NCBI GenBank assembly: GCA_022778745.1
Contig: JALFSR010000025.1
Span: 1-39,727, forward strand
Origin: Clostridiales bacterium
GTDB taxonomy: Bacteria > Bacillota > Clostridia > Lachnospirales > Lachnospiraceae
Reading direction: 5' to 3'
DNA: 39,727 nucleotides
Each line of letters opens with the position of its first letter. Within the stretch, counting starts at the first letter, position 1. Position numbers and translations under genes: made by a program. This document shows positions 7,461-14,498 of the stretch, piece after piece. The notes under the pieces are model-generated. The model was not told the origin of the DNA and made no database searches. It saw nothing but the letters and a program-made list of their open reading frames with translations.

Positions 7461-7570
7461 AAAAATACATAAACGAACCGGGGCGTTGAATAATATTTTT
7501 TACATAAAAAGTGAACCTCATTAAATGAAATAAAGATAGTTCTTTGAAACTTCTAAGAAAGGAGACTGAA

Positions 7571-8734
7571 ATGAAAAGATGGATAATCGGATGTCTTAGC
7601 ATAATGCTAATACTTTCTGGATGCAGTATTAGGATGACAACAGAAGAAAGACTCAGCTTGTATGGAGATAATTCGATACAGATAATGGAAGGAGAAGAAG
7701 GCATCCAAATGGAGCAGCTAGTCTCGAATCAAGTGCCGCAGTTTACAGTAAATTGGGAGGACTACTCGTTAGAGACAGTGGGAAGCCTGTTCTTAGGTTT
7801 GTCAAAAGAAGAGACCGAACAAAAACTACAAGAATATTATGAATATTTGTTTCAAGAACAAAATTTGACAAAAGAACAAGCAGAAGAAATAGGGGCTACT
7901 ATTAATCTCTCAAGAGGGGATGCTTATATTTCGGTTACACCATATTCGGGCATGCGTTTCCGTGCGTTTTCAGAAGCAGAACGATATGGGAATATGTTTT
8001 ATTCGGCATGTTGCTTATATCGCCCGAATGAAAATATTATAGATAGTATGTATACGCTGCATTATCGGCATTTGAGCAGTGCATTTTCTACGGAAGAATT
8101 GGAATCAGGAAGCAAAGATCGGGCAAAGGCGGTATGTAATCCAATTGCAGCAGCATTAGGTTTTTCGGAAGAAGAGATGAAGATTTACACAATGGATGCA
8201 CAGAGTATGAATCGAATTCAAGAAATAACAGGACTTGCATCGCTTGATACAAAAATAGATGAAAATGGCAATATAATAGGGGAATTAAAGCCATGGACAA
8301 CGGAGCAGGGCGTATATTTGTTATTATATAAAAAAGCAATTAATGGCAAAATAGTAGAATCGGTTACTGCGGAAAATATATTATTTTTAGTTTATCATCC
8401 AGAAAAAGGAGTGATACTTGCGGAGGCGCAAGGTGGAAAAATTGGCTCGACAATTATAAATGAATCAATGCAAACTGTGATTTCTGCAAAGGAAGCTGTG
8501 GCGGAAGCGAGAATATGCTTTTTACAGCTCAATCAGGGGAATGTTACAATTAGATCAGCAAAGCTAAAGTACATGCTTCCGATGGGAAACTTAAATTATA
8601 GTGAGAAACAGATGATAATTGAACCTTGCTGGGATGTTGAGTATGAGTATATGAAAAATGGAATAAAACTGATCGACCATATTTTAATTCATGGAGTGAC
8701 AGGAATGGAAGCTACAGGTGAAATTCAGTTTTAA
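7571..8734 (+). CDS. Lipoprotein, first gene of the second transporter operon
   Basis: 387 residues from ATG 7571, chosen because AAAGGAG lies seven bases upstream; an earlier in-frame ATG at 7544 would precede this site. The signal peptide ends ILSGC with the lipidated Cys at residue 18. The mature part is mostly soluble. It includes a segment with AKEAVAEARICFLQLN and, near the end, a YMLPMG ... CWDVEYEYMKNG stretch reminiscent of PepSY/YycH-like folds; that resemblance is weak. Next come two permeases and an E-loop ATPase, so by analogy with lantibiotic loci it could be an immunity-type lipoprotein (LanI-like in position, not by sequence). I do not recognise a family. Confidence 0.75.
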   Translation: MKRWIIGCLSIMLILSGCSIRMTTEERLSLYGDNSIQIMEGEEGIQMEQLVSNQVPQFTVNWEDYSLETVGSLFLGLSKEETEQKLQEYYEYLFQEQNLTKEQAEEIGATINLSRGDAYISVTPYSGMRFRAFSEAERYGNMFYSACCLYRPNENIIDSMYTLHYRHLSSAFSTEELESGSKDRAKAVCNPIAAALGFSEEEMKIYTMDAQSMNRIQEITGLASLDTKIDENGNIIGELKPWTTEQGVYLLLYKKAINGKIVESVTAENILFLVYHPEKGVILAEAQGGKIGSTIINESMQTVISAKEAVAEARICFLQLNQGNVTIRSAKLKYMLPMGNLNYSEKQMIIEPCWDVEYEYMKNGIKLIDHILIHGVTGMEATGEIQF

Positions 8735-8745
8735 GGAGGCAGGAA

Positions 8746-9570
8746 GTGAATAGACGAACAAATCATATGATTCGGATGGATGCTAAGAGATGTTTTTTTT
8801 CTTGGCGGTTTGTTAGTATAGTTGTTGGAATTGCAGTCATTTGCATTATGGGGATGTCGGAAAATTGGAAGGTTATTTTTTCAGGACAAGTACGCGATAT
8901 AATGAGCAGTGCGGATCAATTGAATAAAATGATGAGTTTTGACCGATTTAAGCCATTATTGATTGTAGCTCTTGCGGCAGTATACAGCAATAGTTTTGCA
9001 GAAGACTGGAACAGCAAATATTTTCGATTTATTTTTTCGCGTGCAGGTTTGAAAAAATATGCCTGTTCTAAAATCGTGATTACAATAGTCGGGGTAGTTA
9101 CAGCTGCTATATGTGGATTTCTTCTATTTGGAATTGTAATGTATCCGTGGATGCGCATAGGAGGAATGGAAGGTGTTTTTCAGACAGAAAGCTGTTCTTC
9201 CGAATATCCAGAGCTGCTGACAGGATCAGTGCCAATCGTATATTTTATTATACAGGGATGGAACTTTGGGCTTTCTGCTTCTTGTATGGCGTTAGCTGGA
9301 CTTTGGATTACTGTAAAAAAACCAAATAGTTTTATCGGAATCGGGGCACCATTTTTTGTTTTTTATTTTGTTTATGCAATTTCAATATGGCTGCTGCCGA
9401 GTAACTTAGAGTTTACAGCAATTAGTAGTTTTATTGGCGTTGGATTTTACGTACAAAGTTTAGCAACAAAATTAGTTTATCATACAGTATACTTGTTTAT
9501 CTGCAATTTAATTCCAGCGGTTGGATTTTATGTATCGCTGAGAAAGAGGTGGAAGCATGGGAATTTGTAG
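8746..9570 (+). CDS. ABC-2-type permease subunit 1 (LanE/G-like position)
   Basis: 274 residues with a GTG start at 8746, fixed by TAAGGAGG overlapping the end of the lipoprotein gene. About six hydrophobic segments: an N-terminal one (FVSIVVGIAVICIMGM), then LLIVALAAVY, a pair around 105-130, and three in the second half. Typical features of short ABC-2 permeases are present, with an extracytoplasmic loop bearing two Cys (SCSSEYPE). It overlaps the following permease gene by 14 bases. The two small permeases plus one ATPase match the LanFEG/BcrAB layout. No substrate can be read from sequence. Confidence 0.75.
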   Translation: MNRRTNHMIRMDAKRCFFSWRFVSIVVGIAVICIMGMSENWKVIFSGQVRDIMSSADQLNKMMSFDRFKPLLIVALAAVYSNSFAEDWNSKYFRFIFSRAGLKKYACSKIVITIVGVVTAAICGFLLFGIVMYPWMRIGGMEGVFQTESCSSEYPELLTGSVPIVYFIIQGWNFGLSASCMALAGLWITVKKPNSFIGIGAPFFVFYFVYAISIWLLPSNLEFTAISSFIGVGFYVQSLATKLVYHTVYLFICNLIPAVGFYVSLRKRWKHGNL

Positions 9571-10420
9571 AGAAGAACGGATGATTGCAAAAGGACAATT
9601 GGCACGCTGGAAGAGCAGTGCTCCAGTTTTCATGGCATTTGGTATGGAACTGATACTAGTAGTAAAATATTTGTGGATATACACAGAATGGGGATTGAGA
9701 AGCGGAACAAAAATTACGCCATGCGTATTAGCTTTTTTATTTAAAGATGGAACGATAGGCGTTAATCTTGCGAAAGTAATGGTATATCTTGGTATCGTAT
9801 TAGTGTTAAGTGAGGCTCCATTTATGGATGAAGTGACACCATATATTATTGTGAGGAGTAAGAGAGGTGTATGGTGGAGAGGAGAATGTCTTTATATATG
9901 GGTTGCGACGTTATTGTATATGTTGTTTATTACGATTGTAAGTATTCTTGCAGTGCTTCCTACCGTTACGTGGACGGGACTTTGGGGAAGTACAGTTGCT
10001 GAGATTGTAAAAGATGGAAATATGGACATATCGCATGAAATTGTGAAAGTCTTTTATCCGTCTGCAGTATTAGGAATTACTTTTATAAGCGGATGGATTT
10101 CAATGGTGATGCTTGGGCATGTCGCTTATGCGGTGAGCCTTGCTACACAGAAACGAATTTTTGGATTAGGTGCGATTGTATTTTTAGTTTTATTAGATCC
10201 AATCGTGAAGTGGCTAGGAGCTATGTCTGAATATCGTTGGATGTATTGGATTTCCCCTATATCATGGAGTTCGATGGAGAATTGGAACATGGTCAATGTT
10301 CGGGCACCAATAGAAGTTTCTTATATATTTAGTGTTTATGCAGGAATAATAATTGTCTGTACGATTGTTATTGCATTTTCAGCAAGACGTAAACAGATTG
10401 ATGTCGTTTCGCTGCAGTAA
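9557..10420 (+). CDS. ABC-2-type permease subunit 2
   Basis: 287 residues. ATG 9557 lies inside the end of the previous gene, with GAGGTGG seven bases upstream. At least five hydrophobic segments can be seen, including AKVMVYLGIVLVLSEA, a long one around residues 115-140, FISGWISMVMLG, LGAIVFLVLLDPIV and a C-terminal YAGIIIVCTIVIAFS. A soluble loop (SEIVKDGN-like region around residue 150) precedes the fourth segment. It is followed after a 31-base gap by the E-loop ATPase, completing a two-permease exporter. Annotated by context and topology rather than by a recognised family motif. Confidence 0.72.
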   Translation: MGICREERMIAKGQLARWKSSAPVFMAFGMELILVVKYLWIYTEWGLRSGTKITPCVLAFLFKDGTIGVNLAKVMVYLGIVLVLSEAPFMDEVTPYIIVRSKRGVWWRGECLYIWVATLLYMLFITIVSILAVLPTVTWTGLWGSTVAEIVKDGNMDISHEIVKVFYPSAVLGITFISGWISMVMLGHVAYAVSLATQKRIFGLGAIVFLVLLDPIVKWLGAMSEYRWMYWISPISWSSMENWNMVNVRAPIEVSYIFSVYAGIIIVCTIVIAFSARRKQIDVVSLQ

Positions 10421-10451
10421 GTAAAAATAAAAAATATCGATGGAGGTTGTG

Positions 10452-11099
10452 ATGATAAAAATAGAAAATATCCGAAAGCAGTTTGGGGAATCGGTTGTGT
10501 TGGATAATATTAATATGGAACTGCTTCCAGGTAATATTTATGGACTTGTGGGTCGAAATGGTTCTGGAAAAACAATGCTGATGAAGTGTATTTGTGGATT
10601 TGTGCTTCCGACTTCTGGAATCATTTGTGTAGATGAAAAGATTGTCGGAAAAGATATTGATATTCCAGATAATATTGGAATTATTATTGAAAATCCAGGA
10701 TTCTTGCCAAATTATTCGGGATTTAAGAATCTGCAGTTATTGGCAATGATTCGGAATAAAATTGGAAAAGAGCAAATTAAAGAAGCAATTCGTATGGTTG
10801 GATTAGATCCAAACAGCAAAAAGCATGTAGGAAAATATTCTCTTGGAATGAGACAGAGGCTTGGACTAGCACAGGTATTAATGGAAAATCCAGAAATTGT
10901 TTTGTTAGACGAGCCAATGAATGGATTGGATAATGAAGGTGTGGCAGAAATAAGAAAGCTGATTTTGGACTTGAAAGCACAGGGAAAGTTGATTATTATT
11001 GCAAGTCATACAAGAGAAGATATTGAATTGCTTTGCGATCAAGTATTTTATATGGATCACGGCAAGGTGATACGAATAGAGAAGAAAAAAGAAGTATAA
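10452..11099 (+). CDS. ABC transporter ATPase with E-loop (LanF/BcrA-like)
   Basis: 215 residues from ATG 10452; GGAGG at 10442-10446 places the start here rather than at ATG 10440, which overlaps that site. Walker A GRNGSGKT is at residues 34-41, signature YSLGMRQR at 129-136, Walker B IVLLDEP at 149-155 and the switch His at 186. The Q-loop position reads IIIENPGF, with Glu80 where most ABC ATPases have Gln. A Glu at this position (the 'E-loop'), together with an SLGM signature, is known for LanF lantibiotic-immunity and BcrA bacitracin-resistance ATPases. With two small permeases upstream, this suggests a self-protection or antimicrobial-peptide-extrusion transporter. The neighbouring operon's ATPase keeps the usual Gln. 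Confidence 0.88.
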   Translation: MIKIENIRKQFGESVVLDNINMELLPGNIYGLVGRNGSGKTMLMKCICGFVLPTSGIICVDEKIVGKDIDIPDNIGIIIENPGFLPNYSGFKNLQLLAMIRNKIGKEQIKEAIRMVGLDPNSKKHVGKYSLGMRQRLGLAQVLMENPEIVLLDEPMNGLDNEGVAEIRKLILDLKAQGKLIIIASHTREDIELLCDQVFYMDHGKVIRIEKKKEV

Positions 11100-11127
11100 T
11101 AGGGAATCATCGAATCAAATAATACAG

Positions 11128-11156
11128 TTGCAAATTAATAAGGAACATAGTAGAAT
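11128..11156 (+). promoter_or_regulatory. Sigma-A promoter for the lipoprotein gene at 11195
   Basis: -35 TTGCAA (11128-11133), 17-base spacer, -10 TAGAAT (11151-11156). Confidence 0.65.
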
Positions 11157-11194
11157 AAAAATAACTACAAGTTTCTAGATATTAGGAGGTAACG

Positions 11195-11824
11195 ATGAGA
11201 AAGGGATTGACAGTAATTGCATCGGCAGCGGTTTTATTGATGACTGCTTGTGGTGTGGAGTATAAACCGACGCAAAGTGGTGTATTTGTAAAGTTAGATA
11301 AGTCTTTAGAAGGGGCCTATGTGGAAGCATTTGACGGAAAAGAGTATAACATAGATGATCTAAAGAAGATGGGACAGGAAGAAGTACAGCAGTACAACAA
11401 ACAAAATGCAGAACTGGATTTTTATTCTTCAGAACAGACAAAGGAAAAACTTCCGATTAGTCTGGACAGTGTAAAGAAGCAGGGGAATGATGTTATTGTT
11501 CGTATGACATATGCGACTGCTGAGGATTATACTGCATTTAATGCACAGGAAATGTCTTTGACAGGGGGAGATACTCTTTATACAGAAAAATTGTCCGACA
11601 CAATAGTTGCCTTAGAGGGAGACTTTGTAACCGTTAATGGAGAAGCTGCAGCAATTGATGAGATTATGACACATAACGATTATCAGCTCGTTTATGTGAA
11701 TTATAAAGCCAATATTACTGTCGAGGGTAAAATCGCTTATATATCAACGAATGTAAATTGTAACACGGAAAACAATGTCAACACACCAGCGCAACAAAAA
11801 TCATATATTATCTTTAAAAAATAA
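11195..11824 (+). CDS. Small lipoprotein of unknown function
   Basis: 209 residues with a strong TAGGAGG seven bases upstream and its own promoter. The signal peptide ends LLMTAC, giving a lipidated Cys at residue 19. The mature part starts GVEYKPTQSGVFV and reads as an extracellular alpha/beta protein with no further membrane segment, no catalytic motif I recognise, and a Thr/Asn-rich end. It lies between the transporter operons and glyQS and has its own promoter, so it need not belong to the accessory block. Similar short lipoproteins with this opening are frequent in Lachnospiraceae; function unknown. Confidence 0.8.
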   Translation: MRKGLTVIASAAVLLMTACGVEYKPTQSGVFVKLDKSLEGAYVEAFDGKEYNIDDLKKMGQEEVQQYNKQNAELDFYSSEQTKEKLPISLDSVKKQGNDVIVRMTYATAEDYTAFNAQEMSLTGGDTLYTEKLSDTIVALEGDFVTVNGEAAAIDEIMTHNDYQLVYVNYKANITVEGKIAYISTNVNCNTENNVNTPAQQKSYIIFKK

Positions 11825-11846
11825 TGGATGCAGCATATACTAACCC

Positions 11847-11875
11847 TTGAAAAGTCAAGAAAAACATAGTACAAT
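11847..11875 (+). promoter_or_regulatory. Sigma-A promoter for glyQS
   Basis: -35 TTGAAA (11847-11852), 17-base spacer, -10 TACAAT (11870-11875). The predicted leader is only about 50 bases, too short for a T-box. Confidence 0.75.
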
Positions 11876-11934
11876 AGGGAAGATATATTGAGAAGTAATT
11901 GCCAAACGGAAAATAGAGAATGCGAGGTAAAATT

Positions 11935-13323
11935 ATGGAAAAATCAATGGATAAGATTGTAGCGTTGGCGAAAGCAAGAGGTTTTGTATATCCTGGTTCT
12001 GAGATCTATGGAGGTCTTGCGAACACATGGGATTATGGTAATCTTGGTGTTGAATTAAAGAATAATGTAAAAAAGGCATGGTGGCAGAAGTTTATTCAGG
12101 AAAGCCCTTATAATGTAGGTGTAGACTGTGCGATTTTGATGAATCCTCAGACATGGGTGGCATCAGGACATTTGGGGGGATTTTCCGATCCATTAATGGA
12201 CTGTAAAGAATGCCATGAGCGTTTCCGTGCAGATAAGTTAATTGAAGACTATATGCAGGAGAACGATATCAAGATGGAAGGTTCTGTAGATGGATGGTCT
12301 CAGGACGAGATGAAGCAGTTTATTGAAGAACATGACATTTGCTGTCCATCTTGTGGTAAGAAAAACTGGACAGATATCCGTCAGTTTAACTTAATGTTTA
12401 AGACATTCCAAGGTGTTACAGAAGATGCAAAAAATACAGTATATTTAAGACCAGAGACAGCACAGGGAATTTTTGTTAACTTTAAGAATGTACAGAGAAC
12501 ATCACGTAAGAAGATTCCATTTGGTATTGGACAGATTGGTAAGTCTTTCCGTAATGAGATTACACCAGGTAATTTCACATTCCGTACAAGAGAATTTGAG
12601 CAGATGGAATTAGAATTTTTCTGTGAGCCAGGTACTGATTTAGAATGGTTTACTTACTGGCGTCAGTTCTGTATCGACTGGTTAAAGAGCCTTGGTATGA
12701 AAGAAGAAGAAATGAGAGCAAGAGATCATTCTCCAGAAGAATTATGCTTCTACTCAAAAGGAACGACAGATATTGAGTTCTTATTCCCATTTGGATGGGG
12801 TGAGCTTTGGGGAATTGCAGACCGAACCGATTATGACTTGACACAGCATCAGAATACATCTGGACAAGATATGACATATTTTGATGATGAAAAGAAGCAA
12901 AAATATGTTCCTTATGTTATCGAGCCATCTCTTGGTGCAGACCGTGTGACATTGGCATTTTTATGCTCCGCTTATGATGAAGAGACATTAGAAGGCGGTG
13001 ATGTAAGAACAGTTCTTCATTTTCATCCAGCATTGGCACCAGTTAAGATCGGTGTACTTCCATTATCTAAGAAGTTAAATGCAGGTGCAGAAAAGGTTTA
13101 TCAGGAACTTTGCAAGACATATAACTGTGAGTTTGACGACAGAGGTAATATCGGAAAGCGTTACAGAAGACAGGATGAGATCGGTACACCATTCTGTATT
13201 ACGTATGATTTTGAGTCTGAAAATGACGGTTGTGTAACAGTACGTGATCGTGACACAATGGCTCAGGAACGTATTAAGATTGAAGATTTAAAGGCTTATT
13301 TTGCAGATAAATTTGCGTTTTAA
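11935..13323 (+). CDS. glyQS: Glycyl-tRNA synthetase, single-chain dimeric type
   Basis: 462 residues from ATG 11935, with GCGAGGT seven bases upstream; ATG 11920 is in frame but lies before this site. The enzyme charges tRNA-Gly with glycine in the cytoplasm. Class II motifs are visible: RPETAQGIF near residue 172 (motif 2 region) and [10 protein letters not shown] near 333 (motif 3). Two CxxC pairs (CKEC and CPSC) in the N-terminal third are a zinc site of this family. The anticodon-binding domain begins near residue 369 ([12 protein letters not shown]). Length matches the 460-residue homodimeric form found in many Firmicutes, not the two-subunit GlyQ/GlyS form. Monocistronic, with its own promoter and terminator. 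Confidence 0.97.
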   Translation: MEKSMDKIVALAKARGFVYPGSEIYGGLANTWDYGNLGVELKNNVKKAWWQKFIQESPYNVGVDCAILMNPQTWVASGHLGGFSDPLMDCKECHERFRADKLIEDYMQENDIKMEGSVDGWSQDEMKQFIEEHDICCPSCGKKNWTDIRQFNLMFKTFQGVTEDAKNTVYLRPETAQGIFVNFKNVQRTSRKKIPFGIGQIGKSFRNEITPGNFTFRTREFEQMELEFFCEPGTDLEWFTYWRQFCIDWLKSLGMKEEEMRARDHSPEELCFYSKGTTDIEFLFPFGWGELWGIADRTDYDLTQHQNTSGQDMTYFDDEKKQKYVPYVIEPSLGADRVTLAFLCSAYDEETLEGGDVRTVLHFHPALAPVKIGVLPLSKKLNAGAEKVYQELCKTYNCEFDDRGNIGKRYRRQDEIGTPFCITYDFESENDGCVTVRDRDTMAQERIKIEDLKAYFADKFAF

Positions 13324-13335
13324 TCGGATTGAGAA

Positions 13336-13365
13336 GTAAAGCGGATTATGAATTGTCCGTTGAAC
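13336..13365. repeat. Copy of the dispersed AAGCGGA/TCCGCTT repeat
   Basis: Reads GTAAAGCGGATTATGAATTG followed by TCCGTTGAAC, in the 3' gap of glyQS. It aligns with the copies at 7296, 20311, 30026, 32008 and 38189. Confidence 0.4.
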
Positions 13366-13370
13366 ATAGG

Positions 13371-13414
13371 AAAAACTGGCAGCAGAAGGAATTATTCTTT
13401 TGCTGCCAGTTTTT
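13371..13414. terminator. Bidirectional terminator between glyQS and the SDR gene
   Basis: A perfect 14-bp stem: AAAAACTGGCAGCA (13371-13384) with TGCTGCCAGTTTTT (13401-13414). A T-run follows on the plus strand and the A-run gives one on the minus strand. It serves the convergent genes on either side. Confidence 0.9.
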
Positions 13415-13454
13415 CTATTAATTTTATCCGATTTTTTGTATAATTTATTCTCAA

Positions 13455-14201
13455 TTACGTCATCGCTGCGCCGTCTACGGATAAAATCTCGCCTGTAACG
13501 TAGCTTGCCATATCGCTTGCTAAGAATAAAAATGCATTTGCGATATCTTCTGGTTCTCCAACTCTTTTAAGTGGAATAGTGTTAATTAAAGGCTGAATCA
13601 CTTCATCAGGCAGTGCAGCAACCATATCTGTATTTGTAACACCAGGTGCGACTGCATTTACACGAATCTGATCTTTTCCTAATTCTCTTGCCAATGACTT
13701 TGTTAATCCGTTGATTGCAAACTTAGAAGCTGGATAAGCACAGCCAGAAGGCTGACCATAGAGACTAACCATTGAGCTTGTGTTTAAGATAACACCGCTG
13801 CCTTGTTCTTTCATAAATTTGACTACTTCATGAGTACAAATAAATACTGCATTTACATTCAAGTCCATCGTCTTTTTAAATTCTTCTGGATCATACGTAT
13901 AAATGCTTTCTCTTGCAGAAACGCCAGCATTATTCACTAAGATGTCAATGCGTCCCCACTTAGATACGATCTGTTCAAATGTTTTACGAACTTCTTCTGC
14001 ATTTAATAAATCTGGATAAAAACCTTCTACTTCATAATCTGCACAAGTTTCTTTTAATTGTTGTACCGCACGTTCTACTGTAGTGCTCCGAGAACCAAAT
14101 AATGCAACTTTCGCACCATTATCTAAAAATTTCTTCACTGTTGCATAACCAATCCCTCTCGTGCCACCAGTAACTACTGCGATTTTTCCATTCAATAACA
14201 T
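13455..14201 (-). CDS. Short-chain dehydrogenase/reductase, FabG/BaiA-like
   Basis: 248 residues, GAAAGGAG upstream of the start. Cofactor motif TGGTRGIG is at residues 11-18, NNAG at 90-93, and the catalytic set is Asn115, Ser143, Tyr156 (YPASK) and Lys160. The C-terminal half contains APGVTNTDM. The overall pattern (TGGTRGIG, DNGAKV, APGVxNTDM) resembles BaiA bile-acid hydroxysteroid dehydrogenases as well as FabG. Ser37-Arg38 after the second strand suggest NADP(H) rather than NAD(H), unlike BaiA, which carries an acidic residue there. The gene stands alone, with no fab or bai genes nearby, so fatty-acid synthesis is unlikely to be its sole role. Possible substrates include steroids, sugars or 3-oxoacyl groups; this cannot be settled from sequence. 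Confidence 0.9.
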   Translation of the reverse strand: MLLNGKIAVVTGGTRGIGYATVKKFLDNGAKVALFGSRSTTVERAVQQLKETCADYEVEGFYPDLLNAEEVRKTFEQIVSKWGRIDILVNNAGVSARESIYTYDPEEFKKTMDLNVNAVFICTHEVVKFMKEQGSGVILNTSSMVSLYGQPSGCAYPASKFAINGLTKSLARELGKDQIRVNAVAPGVTNTDMVAALPDEVIQPLINTIPLKRVGEPEDIANAFLFLASDMASYVTGEILSVDGAAMT

Positions 14202-14416
14202 ACGATTCTCCTTTCTATAATAAAAATAGTAATTATTTTTATTATATCATATTTTCCCTTTCCGTCAAGCTAAAATTCGCAGTAGTCTTATACAAATGAT
14301 GTTGGGGTCAAAAGATAGTTTGGTCTGATATTGTGAATTTATACAGTGAAGTTTGTTTATGCAGAGATAGTGAGGTGAGTGTCGATATAAATATTTATGA
14401 AGTTTTTATAAACTGG

Positions 14417-14445
14417 TTGACTTTTGCAAAGAACCGTCTTACACT
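14417..14445 (+). promoter_or_regulatory. Sigma-A promoter for the multidrug exporter operon
   Basis: -35 TTGACT (14417-14422), 17-base spacer, -10 TACACT (14440-14445). Confidence 0.75.
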
Positions 14446-14450
14446 AATGG

Positions 14451-14471
14451 TTAGCTATTTAACTAATTAGC
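14451..14471. promoter_or_regulatory. Putative MarR-type operator at the exporter start site
   Basis: TTAGCTATTTAACTAA (14451-14466) is an imperfect palindrome of the TTAG-N-CTAA form usual for MarR-family regulators. It is followed by TTAGC, forming a second, overlapping CTAATTAG palindrome. It begins six bases after the -10, where a repressor would block initiation. No MarR gene lies beside the operon. Confidence 0.45.
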
Positions 14472-14498
14472 AGAAAAAAGAAAGGAGCAATATAACCA

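Larger units (their letters stand above)
7169..7570. other. 402-base gap between operons: terminator, repeat element, duplicated promoter cassette
   Basis: No gene is seen on either strand. After the terminator come a small repeat (7273-7330, containing GCAGCGAAGCGGATTGAAAA and ATCTACTTGACTA, the latter inverted relative to 2048-2060), a leftward promoter with nothing obvious to read, the operator, the rightward promoter and a leader of about 100 bases. Confidence 0.7.

Noticed and set aside
11876..11934. T-box or glycine riboswitch before glyQS
   Set aside because: The predicted leader is only about 50 bases and has no T-box sequence or terminator/antiterminator pair.
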